Part shown: one piece after another, positions 32,341 to 43,800 of the stretch
Layout of the letters: each line of letters opens with the position of its first letter
Numbering within the stretch: the stretch's first letter is position 1
Source of the DNA: Pseudoips prasinana
Lineage: Eukaryota; Arthropoda; Insecta; Lepidoptera; Nolidae
Length of the DNA stretch: 64,000 bases
Assembly (NCBI GenBank): GCA_951640165.1
Contig: OX621246.1
Span: 1,141,001-1,205,000, forward strand
Direction: 5' to 3'
Translations under genes and position numbers: made by a program
Notes under the pieces: model-generated
Told to the model about the DNA's origin: nothing
What the model saw: only the letters and a program-made list of their open reading frames with translations
Databases searched by the model: none

Positions 32341-32830
32341 TGATCTTCCGATAGAGGCCTATATAAGTCAAACAAAATTAACATATTATTTTTATATAGC
32401 TTGTATCAACACTAACTTTCCGACTTCAGGCAGATATTTTGTAATTTTCTTGTCAGAATTATCACAATAATGGCCTTTTTGTTCTGATTTCATTATCTGG
32501 CGATGAACACGCTAACTTTAGACGAACAAGACAGTCAAAATCAAGTTAAATCTTTTTATTAAACATATCAGTGGAAAGCACATTTTAAAACATATTTTTC
32601 TCATGTAATCGGAATGGTTTCAAACATATCATCCAGGGAGTAATAAATCGGTAAGTCGCGGGCGCCGCGGGTAACACGTAATTATCTCTGTACGGTTCCT
32701 CTTGGGAGATGGTGGATCATGGTGTAAGATTGCTCGGAGCCACCTAAACCTTCCAATATAGTGGTGTGCTCATATTGCACATGTATATCAATGCTGCCGG
32801 GGCTAGCTTAGTGGCGATGACTTATGACTT

Positions 32831-32977
32831 TTTACAGCTTTCGACCACGCACATCAAGCTACCCCAATCTGTCAAATTTCTTTTACCGATTTTCATATTT
32901 ATCACATAAGTATAAGGTTCACTTTTAATTGGGGAAGTTTGACAGATTGGTATAGCTTGATGTGCTGGCGTCTGTAC
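32831..32977. mobile_element. Palindromic MITE, family M
   Basis: Inner arms 'acatcaagctaccccaatct' and 'ggtatagcttgatgtgctgg' pair; the right end is GGCGTCTGTAC. The left outermost bases are diverged. Confidence 0.65.
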
Positions 32978-33214
32978 AATACATGAGTCTATGTTTGCGA
33001 AAATGGAAATTGGTCGAAATCTGTAGAGAGTTCGAGCAATCCCCATTAAGAGACATCAGTTTTCGTCGCTATGCTAGGTTGGGTGGGCCTTTTTACAGAT
33101 TCATTATCATTAATTCAAGTGTTGTGCACTTGTCGGTGTAGCAGTTTCCAGCCTTCTCTGTCGTAAGCCTACTCCTTGACTTCTTTGTAAGCCTCCATTT
33201 TCACAATTTCCTTC

Positions 33215-33244
33215 ACCTGGTCCATATATATATATGGACCAGGT
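33215..33244. repeat. Perfect 30-bp palindrome
   Basis: ACCTGGTCCATATAT followed directly by its complement, no spacer, 24 bp to the left of the fold-back starting at 33269. Confidence 0.9.
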
Positions 33245-33268
33245 CTTTTTGATTTACGTCTCGGTCTG

Positions 33269-33614
33269 CTTCTCCTCCTCCTTGCCTTAGTTTTGCCTTC
33301 TATGATGTTGATGTTGAACTGGGGCTCTACTGGCTAAGTCGCCGAACATCGATTTCGTGAATGGCGTTCAAATAAATATAGGTAAAAATGACTTAATCAA
33401 TCGTTAAATCAGCTTCAACGTTGTCAATAGATTCTGAACCATTTATGACGTCACATGTGGTCATGGAAGCCGATTTAACGATCGATTAAGTCATTTTTAA
33501 CCTATATTTATTTGAACGCCATTTAAGAAATCGAACTCCGGCGACTTCGCCGGTAGAACCCCAGTTTAACATCAACATCATAGAAGGCGAAACTAAGGCA
33601 AGGCGGAGGAGAAG
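33269..33614. repeat. Large fold-back: about 148-bp inverted repeat, 49-nt spacer
   Basis: 33269-33416 pairs with 33466-33614 at about 88-90%. Conserved blocks include GTTCAAATAAATATAGGT, ATGATGTTGATGTTGAAC and CCTTGCCTTAGTTT. The spacer 33417-33465 holds TGACGTCACATGTGG. No coding region. Confidence 0.9.
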
Positions 33615-34025
33615 TGGTCGTGTCGAATTAAATGTCCAATCATCCTCGTCTGCTCTCTATAAACTTTTAGTATTTGTCGTTCTTCTTGCAATCTACTTAA
33701 GTTTTTCGCACTTTTTCAGTCCAAGAGATTCTTTCTATTTGACGCCAACACCACGTCTTTAATGCTTCTAGCCTTTCTATATCTCGATTTTACAGATTAT
33801 CAATCATTATTACAGATAATTCATATAATACAATAGATAAGTTACTTCTACGTGGCCCGTCCCTGTGCCCAGCGAACAGTATGTAGTGTACATGTCAAGC
33901 GGACTGTAGAGTCAAAGCGTTTAGATGGTTTTTCTTTTGTTTCCTAAATATAATCTAAATTAATATTCATTCAGACAACCGATCGAGCATATATTGTGTT
34001 TGCCTACTAAATAATTACTTTAAGT

Positions 34026-34170
34026 GGACCAAATCCCGTGTTCATGCCCGATTGAGTATGTTTCGCCGGACCTTCTCAACTGGGCCGTGTTGAAACCGGT
34101 AGTAGATGAACCTGCTGAGTTTGTTTCGCTGGGTCTTCTCAGTTGGGGTGCATTGGATCCGGTGGTACCA
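34026..34170 (+). repeat. Repeat family E, 5' portion only
   Basis: GGACCAAATCCCGTGTTC, GTATGTTTCGCCGGACC, GTAGTAGATGAACC to 'ggatccggtggtacc', where it stops. The only 3'-truncated copy. Confidence 0.65.
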
Positions 34171-34179
34171 TTCCCCTCT

Positions 34180-36040
34180 GGAGCGCCCTCTGGAGTTACT
34201 TAATTTGTAGTTTTATTTTATTTCAGTTACATAGTTTGAGCCTACGCCCGGCTCCATAGTCTGGTGAAGCAGTGTAGGCCTCCCGGAATGTTAGCTCACT
34301 CTAAACGTCACTGTACAAAACAACTGCCTTCATTGTATTTATCTATCTAATTCTAAGTAGTAAAACAGTGTAGGGGCGTTAAAATTAACCCCTTTTATTG
34401 CTTTATTGTCTGTCGGTCCATTTAACAGTGATTTACAATCGCTTTCCGATTGGAGCCAGACGAAGGCAACGGGTAGAAGACATTTAACTTTTTGATGCTT
34501 TTATTACGTTTAAAACTGCTTGAATTATTTTCTACGATCGTTCTGTTATCTTCTGTTATGTTATTCAAAGGAACAACAAATCACCCATGGACCCCGGTGA
34601 AGTTGCTCGTTTGCTTTGCTGTCATATGTATTAAAAAAAACACTTAAGTAGGTACCTGGTTACAACTAGGCAACCTTAATTCATATTATCTATTCGATAG
34701 ATTTATAACCATTAAACTCAATTGCAACATCCGTGGCAGAAAGAGCATCATTTCTGAAAGGTACGTTTGAAAGTTATTTTGAAAATCTTAATAAATGCTA
34801 CCCATTCGAATTATACAAGGTGTACCATAAATAGTGTAGCAGAATACACAAAAAAAAATACTTCCGATGGAAGTGTACCGATCGGCTAATGCAATGTGTA
34901 TCAAAATAAAATATTATCGTATTTTACAAATTAATTTTCTTTATTTGTTCAGGTTCATGGTGTAGAGCACGTTTTTTGTATGTATCATACAAAAAGCTAT
35001 TAACTACTAACTATTTAGATACACCGTTTGACGTGCTATAATTAAATTATAGGTTTCTTTATTTTGATGTGTTTTATCTGTCTGATTGGTCACTATGCAA
35101 CCAATCACGCGTTACACAGACTTAATTTACGAAAACCACCCCTTAATATTAAGGACGCCGTCAATGTTTTACGGACTAACCAAATTTAAAGAACCAAGCC
35201 ACATGACTTTATGTAATCGCCCTTGCAGAGCAGTGCATTTCTGTCTATTCTTAGGGGAATTTTGGCGTGATGTGAAGAAAAAACAAATTCCGCTGTATTT
35301 GAAATTTTCGAGTTCGGAATACCGCCGTTAAAAGATTGTCTATACTCCTATTTCACCCCACGTTGTAGTCGTAACAGGGTAGGTGCGAATGCAGGAACAC
35401 TCGGACACCTCGCCACCTGTGTAGGGATTCCCGCGGGGATCGATCCACGGCTCCCCACTTCACTCTGTATAGTGATGGGGTCTCACGGGAATTGGTTGGA
35501 GTCCGGGATGAGGTGTGCAATATTATACAGTTATATTTGTTATTTTTTAGAGTCATATTGTATTTTCAATGTTTTAAGTTAGGCACAGTACCGTAGTCGT
35601 ATCGAATGAGTACACTTGCACTACAAAATTCTCCCTTATTACCTACGTAATAAGGTAGCTACCGATGTCAAACTTTCGCGGCGCCGCCGGGATTTATTTA
35701 TTACTAATATTTCATGTAACAAATAACTAATAAAATCCGCTCAAAAAATGATAATGTTTATATAAGATCAGGAAGCGTCTATAGATCAAGGTGATCACTT
35801 ACCATCAGGTGGGATTAACAATACGAATGTTTGTTTCATCATGTCAGCATTCGGCTGACATCTACTGCTAGAGAGAAGCCTCCGCAAAAGATTTTCAAAA
35901 GTTGTAGTTGTGTCCTGTGTGTTTGGAGAGATATCACATAATCGGAACGGTTGGTAGACGTCACGAATTACACGATTATTTGTTCTGTGTCATGGGAAAT
36001 CACTTCCTTGTGCAAGTTAAAATATGCTACATGACTTTGA
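34180..36040. other. 1.9 kb without recognised genes
   Basis: An 81-codon frame at 35086-35331 has no motif. A GC-richer patch at 35353-35510 ('gattcccgcggggatcgatc') may be the end of an unknown element. No family assignment possible. Confidence 0.35.
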
Positions 36041-36043
36041 TGT

Positions 36044-36090
36044 GCAGACGCCAGCAGCACATCAAGCTATCCCAATCTGTCTGTCCGCCT
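36044..36090. repeat. MITE family M, one arm
   Basis: GCAGACGCCAGCAGCACATC, 'aagctatcccaatctgtc': a single left arm. Confidence 0.55.
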
Positions 36091-36435
36091 GTACATAGAA
36101 GTAATGTAGCATATTTTAGCTTGAACCAGGACATGATTTCCCCCACCAGGCTCCATAAGAAGTTCACGCCAGGTTGCTACCGCTAAGCCAACGAGGCAAC
36201 TAAAATCTTAAAAACGTATGAATACAGTTAATTCTGGCACTATGCACCCCGTGTTATAATAATAACATATAAATTTGCGCAATACGTGATATATAAAGTT
36301 GTTGTTACAGTTTATTGCGTAAACATACATGTTTTGCTAAAAGTTAAACCATCGCAAATTTAATTATTAATTTATTCATACAATTTATCTACAATTACTA
36401 TTTTGCGTGGTTTAACTTCAAGCTAAATATGCATC

Positions 36436-37063
36436 TTCTCGCATTGTAATATACTATAGCCTATGTGTTGTTCATATATATAAGTTATTTTACAACAAAG
36501 TTTCATCAAAATCCGTTGGGTAGTTTTTGCGTGAAAGAGTAACAAACATTCATACTCACAAACTTTCGCATATATGTATAATACTAGCTGTGCCCCGCGG
36601 TTTTACCCGAGTTAAACTTTATGAATTATAGCCTACGTGTTAATCTAAAGTGTCAGCTAACTCCATAACAAATTTTATTAAAATCGCTCCAGCCGTTTAG
36701 ACGTGTAGAAGTAACAAACATACACACTCACATACTTTTGCCTTTATAATATTAGTGTGATACTAGCTGTGCCCCGGGGTTTTAGCCGCGTTAAAGCTTA
36801 TATAAGCTATATTACTACAAAGTTTCATCAAAATCCGTATTATCCATCCAAATGTTGTCTGGAAGAAATCGCTTTATGCGATAAGACCGCCCATTGTACA
36901 TTATAAATAATTTTCATTGTTAATGTTATTTTTCTTTTTTTTTGTGTACAATAAAGTGTATTTTATTTTATTATTTTTTATTTTATCCATACCTGGTAGT
37001 TATTGCGTGAAAGAGTAAGAAACATACACACTCACAAACTTTCGCCTTTATAATAAACAACTA
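36436..37063 (-). repeat. Cluster of three Helitron-like copies, one split by a LINE tail
   Basis: Head-to-tail minus-strand copies: about 36436-36582, 36584-36755 and 36764-37063. The second and third start TACTAGCTGTGCCCC, GCGGTTTTACCC or its variant, and each ends in 'cacaaactttcgc'/'ttataatattag'-type sequence. The third is interrupted at 36838-36990. Clustered copies are a known habit of these elements. Confidence 0.7.
36838..36990 (+). mobile_element. LINE 3' UTR fragment inserted in a Helitron copy
   Basis: 'atccaaatgttgtctggaag', 'cgataagaccgcccattgta' to AATAAAGTGTATTTTATTTT match the 3' UTR of the LINE at 20160-24878. It is flanked by ATCCGTA on the left and ATCCATA on the right (near-duplicate), consistent with retroposition of a 5'-truncated copy. 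Confidence 0.7.
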
Positions 37064-37115
37064 TGTACACATGAATGCAAATAAAGAAACTAAACTAAAC
37101 TAAACTAAACTAATA
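37064..37115 (+). repeat. Retroposon tail, AATAAAG plus (AAACT)n
   Basis: AAATAAAGAAACTAAACT followed by three to four more AAACT units: the 3' end of an otherwise lost retroposon. Confidence 0.5.
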
Positions 37116-37119
37116 TAGA

Positions 37120-38205
37120 GAAAAAAAGAAAAATAAGAAATTAGTAGGAAGTAGGATTAAACAAAGTTTCTGATCTATAATTAATGTATCATAATAAAAC
37201 CCGGGACTCTGACCAGGCTCACACCCTATCGACTAATACCTCCTTGCCTATTACAATTTTATATTAAAGACCGCTTTTCGGATGCGTTTTTCACTAAAAC
37301 CCCGCATGTTATTCTATGTAGATTTCCTTGAAAGGGTATCTAACGGCGAGCGTGATCCTTTGTTTGTTCTTCTATTTTGTATTTGCATTCAGTTTGTATT
37401 AGAAAAGGTTTATCCCGCGCTCTGAGGATTGAGTGCAATGCTAATGGATTTAGGCAACGATAACTTTAATGCAATGTTTCATTCGTAGTTTGTTTCTCAT
37501 GATTTTGTATCTATACAATTCTATAAAATATCTATAAAATTGGAGTGTCTGTAATATTGAAATAACCGTTGTTTACTACATAAATATGAATATATATACG
37601 GTACACACACCAAAATAACATTTTATACAATTTTTGTCTGTCTGTCTGTTTGTTCCGGCTAATCTCTGGAATGACTGGACCGATTTTGATGGGACTTTTA
37701 TTGGCAGGTAGCTTATGTAATAAGGAGTAACTTAGGCTACGTTTATTTTAGAAAATATCTTTTATTTTAGAACAAACAAGAAAAAACGAAATAAACTAAC
37801 TAACACGCGGACGCTACTTAAATAGGTTTCTTCAAGGCTTTTATATGACATTCACAGTCTACATTCCACATGGCTTGATCCATAGAGAAAGAGAAAGACA
37901 AAGGAAAGGGACGACATTTTATACAATAAAGTCATAGTCAATTAAAAAAAAGTTGCATACAAATAAATCGACTAACTTAAAAATAATTGTTAAGAGACAT
38001 GCACACGATAGGTGTGTACAGAATGTTATAAATATTGTTACACCTATGTACAATTAATAAATGGCATTAATATTATAAAATTAAGATGAATACTAGGATA
38101 TTAAGATTTATTTAAATATCTTTTCAAAAAAATTGAGCCGTCCAGATTCAAAGCGTCTTTTTCATATAGTTCTTTGTAAAAAATATGATTAAATATCTTA
38201 GGACA
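37120..38205. other. No gene; possible Helitron head near 37620
   Basis: 'tttttgtctgtctgtctgtt' and 'actggaccgattttgatggg' (37630-37700) resemble the start of Helitron-like repeats. The rest is unassigned. Confidence 0.35.
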
Positions 38206-38209
38206 ACTA

Positions 38210-38365
38210 ACACCCTGCCATCTGATCCCAAACTTGACCGAGCCTGCACTATGGCAACCAAACAAATAGTATACGTATTATAGATATATTACACCCAGAC
38301 ATAGAACAAATAATCGTGCATAAAGATTTGTTCTGGATCGGAATCAAACCCACGACCAATTCCAT
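38210..38365 (-). repeat. tRNA-derived SINE, family B
   Basis: 'accctgccatctgatcccaa' (tail) to 'ttctggatcggaatcaaacc' (reversed box B). Confidence 0.55.
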
Positions 38366-38570
38366 TTCCAAATTGTTATGAGCTTCTATCTCATGTTTGT
38401 TTAGTAACCTGATCCAAAACTAATATTATAAAGAGAATATATTTTATTGAGCGTAAAGCATTGTCTTATATATCTACCCGTGCGAAAACTTGGAGGGTCA
38501 CTAATAATACTTACATATTTAATTGTATGATTTGAAATTTAAATAGCCTACTGGACACCTAAAGGCCCAA

Positions 38571-38630
38571 GCGCAGATATCGATTGTAGATCACGCCCCA
38601 AGTACCCTTTAAAAATATATTCAATGTACA
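38571..38630 (+). repeat. Repeat family H, left part (interrupted)
   Basis: 'agatatcgattgtagatcac' to ATTCAATGTACA at 38619-38630. It resumes after the nested insertions with a second ATTCAATGTACA at 46928-46939. The uninterrupted relative is at 12085-12170. Confidence 0.65.
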
Positions 38631-38697
38631 TTAAATTTTACTCCGGAAGGGTATTAGCATAGGAATCCTAAATTTGATCTGCCAGCGTGTATCGTTC
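38631..38697 (+). repeat. SINE family C, 5' half (split by errantivirus)
   Basis: 'ctccggaagggtattagcat', 'cctaaatttgatctgccag', ending GTTC at 38694-38697, which is the errantivirus target duplication. Confidence 0.75.
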
Positions 38698-38931
38698 TGT
38701 TATACGGGATTTAAATAATCCCTTTTTAAAAAAAGAAATTTAATTGATTTAATTAGTTTTATTGAATATCAGAGAATTAGACACGAGATCTTTTAGCAGC
38801 CTTTACGCGATGGAGGATGGAGAGCGACTGAGGTGTGAGGATGGGCGAGTGAGGGACTAGGACAGAGAAATGCTAAGTTAGCGGTGATTATGCTGTGTAA
38901 GCAAATAGGGGTGCAATGCTAGGGTATAACA
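38698..38931 (-). repeat. Errantivirus 3' LTR
   Basis: 234 bp with 8-bp inverted ends TGTTATAC/GTATAACA. On the coding strand it contains AATAAA (plus-strand 38758-38763), a likely polyadenylation signal. Identical to the 5' LTR except at 38913. Confidence 0.97.
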
Positions 38932-38943
38932 CCTCCCCGGGGA
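38932..38943 (-). other. Polypurine tract next to the 3' LTR
   Basis: Coding-strand CCCCGGGGAGG directly before the 3' LTR, the position at which plus-strand DNA synthesis is primed in LTR retroelements. Short; the GGGGAGG purine run is 7 nt and sits in a CTCCCCGGGGAG palindrome. Confidence 0.6.
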
Positions 38944-38973
38944 GACTAAACTTCGGGGTTGATGTTCCGAAGT

Positions 38974-40863
38974 TTATGTAACTCTAAGTCGAGGACAGGA
39001 GACAGGGGTAGTGTGTGCAGATTGGGAAACTGAAGGTCTACGGGAGGTTTGCGATTCGATGTTTATTCTGAGACTGCGGCCAGATTTGACATAATATTTA
39101 ACGTACAATTTATATAAAGAAAATAAAAGAATTAAAATTAAAATAAAAGATATGGTATTTATAGCATAATGGGTCCCGTGTTTGCTTATGAACGATTGGT
39201 TATTTAAAATTTCGTCTGCATTGTTTATTAGATTATTTATTAGTTTTTCATTCGAGCCGAGATTTTCTAAATTTATATTATCTAACTTAACAGGGGACAC
39301 ATTACTTATCAGCTTACTTATCTTATCAATATTACAACATGATTCGTTTATGATATTAAAGTCTCTGTTAACTAAAGAGAGACTTATGTTACTGTTATCT
39401 AATTTTGGTACAAACTTCATATTTCTACTATAGGCTAAACAATGATTAGTTAAGGTAAGTATACCGGTACCGAGGATGTTTTTATTGTACATTTTATTTC
39501 CACATTCTATTGTTAATTTTGTAGTTTCCGATTGTACATAAATCCATTTATTTTGATTTAGGACAGTCCAAATGTTTATATTTCCGAATAAAGATTTAGT
39601 TTCACATTGTTTCAGTAAGGATGTAACTACACGTGTGATAAGTTCACTTTCACAGTTTGGATTCTCCGCTGATGATAACACATTAGGGATGTCACAAATG
39701 TAGTTCTCAGGGTTGCCACTTTCACACTTATCTAGGTCGTTTAATGTACAATAGCGTGTTTTGTCTTTGGTCATTGCTATAAAATTACTGCTAGGTATGA
39801 TTACACTATAGGTATTAGGGTTCAGGGTGTCATGCGGAATAGGTAAGGGTAAGTTACGGTATACGAAATACTCTTCCGGATTAACCAGAGGTATTTTTAA
39901 CACAAACACAATCTTATTATTATAAAAGTAAGAAATTACATGCGACATACTTAAAATAATATACATTTTACTTAATTCTAAACTTACAGGTAGGCTAACA
40001 CCTGCGTGGAGGTGCAAGTGGTTATCGGCGAGTTCTCGGTATAGTTCTATTGGTGTTATTATAGATGGGTGTATGATGTTTCTGCTACTTAGCAACACGG
40101 CGGTTGTTATATCTTCTAATTGAAATGATAATGTAAGTAGAGAGGTTTCAAGGCGGATTAGAATATTGTTTAATTTATTTTTAATAAGTAACTCATTAGA
40201 AACATTACTTATATTTTTGATGTTTACAGAGAGCTCGTCGATAGCGGAGTTTAAAATATCTTCGTTAATTCGAATTTTGTGTATTGTTTGGTTATAGCTA
40301 ACTAAAGTTGATGATGTCAGTAAAATATTTTCCTTAATAAGTGAAGCTAGTTTTCTCTCGTTCTGGTTTACAGAAGTTAAAACTTCATCGTATTTTATGG
40401 CGTCCTCTTCGCTTAAAGTTCCAAAAATGGTTTTTAGGATTGAACCACCAATGCCTATCCAAGCGGACCGTTTATGTTTATTATCAATTAAATGGGATAT
40501 GGATTCAAATTCATTTACTAAGTCTTGGTATCTCATGGATAGCGGTTCTATAGTGTTGGAACATTCGGATGGATCTATGGTTTCTGACTGCCTACATAAA
40601 AACTTATAACTACCTAAAACTATATTAAGATTATTTATATGAGGCTGTATATACGAAATATCTATGGGAATTAATACATTTAAATTCCCGTCTCTAATTT
40701 TCATTTTTCCTACAAACTCCGAATATAATCCGGATCCAGTCTGAATCGGTTCAATAAAGTCAGAGTTTACTCCAACGATGAAACTGAAATAAATAAATGA
40801 AAAAAGATATAAATACGTATATTGTATCATAGTGACAATATTAAGATGGATTAATTGTTGCAA
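38974..40863 (-). CDS. env: Errantivirus envelope glycoprotein (F-protein type)
   Basis: 629 residues. A hydrophobic signal-like segment lies at about 13-31 (after a second Met at residue 12), a furin-like KHKR at 129-132 followed by a Gly-rich, fusion-peptide-like segment (WIGIGGSILK, then FGTLSEEDA), a long helical ectodomain with scattered cysteines and N-glycosylation sites, and a C-terminal membrane anchor at about 568-592 with a 37-residue basic tail. Insect errantivirus Envs are class I fusion-like proteins related to baculovirus F. The start overlaps the end of pol by 23 nt; in this group Env is made from a spliced RNA, and a donor-like GTGAGT lies at 46210-46215 in the leader, though I saw no convincing acceptor. 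Frame intact. Confidence 0.9.
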   Translation of the reverse strand: MQQLIHLNIVTMIQYTYLYLFSFIYFSFIVGVNSDFIEPIQTGSGLYSEFVGKMKIRDGNLNVLIPIDISYIQPHINNLNIVLGSYKFLCRQSETIDPSECSNTIEPLSMRYQDLVNEFESISHLIDNKHKRSAWIGIGGSILKTIFGTLSEEDAIKYDEVLTSVNQNERKLASLIKENILLTSSTLVSYNQTIHKIRINEDILNSAIDELSVNIKNISNVSNELLIKNKLNNILIRLETSLLTLSFQLEDITTAVLLSSRNIIHPSIITPIELYRELADNHLHLHAGVSLPVSLELSKMYIILSMSHVISYFYNNKIVFVLKIPLVNPEEYFVYRNLPLPIPHDTLNPNTYSVIIPSSNFIAMTKDKTRYCTLNDLDKCESGNPENYICDIPNVLSSAENPNCESELITRVVTSLLKQCETKSLFGNINIWTVLNQNKWIYVQSETTKLTIECGNKMYNKNILGTGILTLTNHCLAYSRNMKFVPKLDNSNISLSLVNRDFNIINESCCNIDKISKLISNVSPVKLDNINLENLGSNEKLINNLINNADEILNNQSFISKHGTHYAINTISFILILILLFSLYKLYVKYYVKSGRSLRINIESQTSRRPSVSQSAHTTPVSCPRLRVT

Positions 40864-43800
40864 TTTTTATCTCGTCAAAGTGGTGTTTCACATGACGCCT
40901 GTTTATTAATAGTGTTACGGTGTGATTACCGTGCACCTTAACAACCTTGTACGGGCCCTTCCACATGGGAGATAAGGCCTTACGCAACCTAAGGTGATTT
41001 TTTAGCAGGACATAATCACCAACTTTATATGATGCGGAACGAGTATGAGAATCATAACAAGTCTTAGATGTTTCTTTTGATTTACGAATAAATTCTAATG
41101 CCCTATCACGCGCGTATTTCATACGGTGTTGTAGCATTTTTACATACTCGGGGTATGTAGAGCTAGAGATATCGTAAACTGAGTCGGGAATATAAGGTTT
41201 GTGTCCGAATAATAATTCGTAAGGAGTATAGTGTGTGGTTGAGTGCACTGCGGTATTATATGCTAACATAGAAGTGAACACATAGCGGGGCCAGTTATCC
41301 TGATTATCGTTGACGTATGATTTTAGGTACTCCTTGAGAGTAGAGTGAGATCGTTCTAAGGCGCCTTGTGTCTGTGGGTGGTAAGGCGAGCACCACAGCT
41401 GTTTTATTTTTAAGAATTCACAAGTCTTTTTAAAGAGTTCTGCTGTAAAGTTTGTTCCCTGATCGGTAAGAATATATTTTGGGATTCCAAATAAAGATAT
41501 AAAGTGAAGGAGACATTCACTGGTCTCTTCGGCAGTAGTGCTGCGAATGGGATATGCTAACGAGAATTTGGTTAAATCATCTTGCATTGTGAGTATGTAT
41601 TTTAATTTGGCAGTGCCGGACTCTGGTAGTGGTCCTACGATATCGAGAGATAATCTCTCGAATGGCGACGTCGAAGTGGATGTGATAACCATAGGGGCTC
41701 TATTTATTTTACGCAGGGCTTTGTTGGTTTGACATAATTTACACTTTTTAACATAACTTTCGATGTCGCTGCGCATATTTTTCCAATAAAACCTTTCTTT
41801 AATGCGATTCAGCATCCTTGTAGAACCTAAATGTCCCGCTATGGGAATATCATGATTTTCTTTTAAAATTGTTTGGATTTCGCTTAAAGAAGGATATATG
41901 ATATGATTATGATAGATATGGATTGTTATATTGATACCATCGAATAGATAACTCAACATATTATATATTTTAACAAAAGAGTGTTTATCAAAAGGGTTTT
42001 TAAAATCAGACGTGCTTATCTCATTTATGGTTGGATACGACATAATTATGTGATCGCGTGCATATTTTAGGGATTTAAATATATCGGGATATGAATAGTC
42101 ATCAAAATGATGTACTTTCGTGAAAAGGAAAAGGTAAGTTTTGTTTTCAATATTTAAAGGTAAAAATGTAAATAACGATCTTTCTAATTTCAGAAACTCT
42201 TCACGCTCGGGGCTTGGGCAGTTACTTAGCACTTCTTTGACGTAAGGCATGGACTCGTCCATGTCTATAGAGGTAGGAATTATTATTAATTTTTGTGATC
42301 CCTTAAGGAGAGTTTGATTGTGTTCTATAATGATAGTGTTATGTGATTCAGCGGTAGACTTAAGGAATGACTTATAGGTTTCGTCGGGCAAAGGTAAGTT
42401 TTCAGGTATCTCAGGAGAGGGTTCTGGATTAGGGTAAGTAACAGGTAAGGTTTCAGGGACGTGCCTACTGGTTGAAGGCTGAGGTTCCGGTTCGGGACCT
42501 AGATCATTATTTATAGAGGTAAGGTAATCCATTACTTCATTTTCGATTTCAGGGTTTATGAGCCCATGATCAAGGTTGGATGGTGGGGATACCAACATAC
42601 TTTGTAGATCAGTAGGAGATTCGTCAGGCGTGTTAGAAGGCTGTGATGGTTGCAGTGGAACTTCATTATCAAGGTTAGTATTAGGATAAATAGGATTTAC
42701 AGGATACCTAGAAAGTGCATCGGCTGCAGAGTTTTGTTTACCATTACGATAAACAATTTCGTATTCATACTCCTCTAGCTTTAATCGCCAGCGTTGTAAT
42801 TTACTACTAGGGTCCTTATGGTTAAATAAACATTTCAAGGGTCTATGATCCGTGATAATTTTAAAGTGCCCATAAAGATAGGGACGGAATGTTTTACATC
42901 CGTATAGGATAGCTAACAGCTCTTTTTCAGTTGTACTATAATTTATCTCACTTTTATTAAGTGTACGCGACGCAAAAGCTATAGGTTGGTCTTTGCCAAC
43001 CGGACCCTGTGATATAACCGCGCCTACGGCATAGTTAGATGCATCGCAAGTAAGTATAAAGGGTTTGGAGAAATCTGGATAGATAAGAAGTGGAGCAGAT
43101 GTTAAATTATGTTTCAGGGTATCTAGAGCGAGTTGTTGTTGGTTTTCCCAAACAAACGGAGTGTCCTTTTTTAACAGACTGGTCAAGGGTTTTGCTGTTT
43201 TTGAAAAATCAGGTATGAAACGACGATAGTAAGAAACTAGCCCAAGGAAGGATTTTATGGCTTTAGGAGATTTTGGAATTGGAAATTCAGTGACTGCCTT
43301 AATCTTTTCAGGATTTGGTTCGACACCATGTTCTGTTATTACATGACCAAGATAACAGACTTCATGACGTAGGAATTCGCACTTATCGGGCTGTAGTTTC
43401 AGGTTATTATCCCGAAGTCTTTGGAAGATGAGTTCTAGGTTGGTAATATGGGAATTAAGATCGTGGGAATAACATATTATGTCATCAAGATATACGAAGC
43501 ATCGAATGCCCTGAAGGCCAGAAAGGGTGCAATTCATTAATCTTTGAAATGTAGATGGCGCGTTCTTACTTCCGAATGGCATCCTCAAAAACTGGTACTT
43601 TCCCTCAGGAACAGTGAAGCTAGTTTTCGGTTTGTCTGATTCTTTTAGAGGAATTTGATGGAATCCTGATGCCAGGTCCAAGGTGGAGAAGTATTTGCTG
43701 TTACCCAGCTGGTCAAGGATTTCAGTGATTTGTGGAAGAGGGTAAGTGTCACCGATTGTGACGTCATTGAGTTTCCTGTAATCAATCACAACTCGCCATT

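Noticed and set aside
35353..35556. GC-richer minus-strand frame
   Set aside because: Could be an exon or element end, but no domain or boundary signal supports either.
37087..37115. (AAACT)n as a possible telomeric repeat
   Set aside because: Not the insect TTAGG unit; it follows AATAAA and is a retroposon tail.
40341..40609. Plus-strand frames over env, pol and gag
   Set aside because: Antisense shadows of the errantivirus genes with no motifs.
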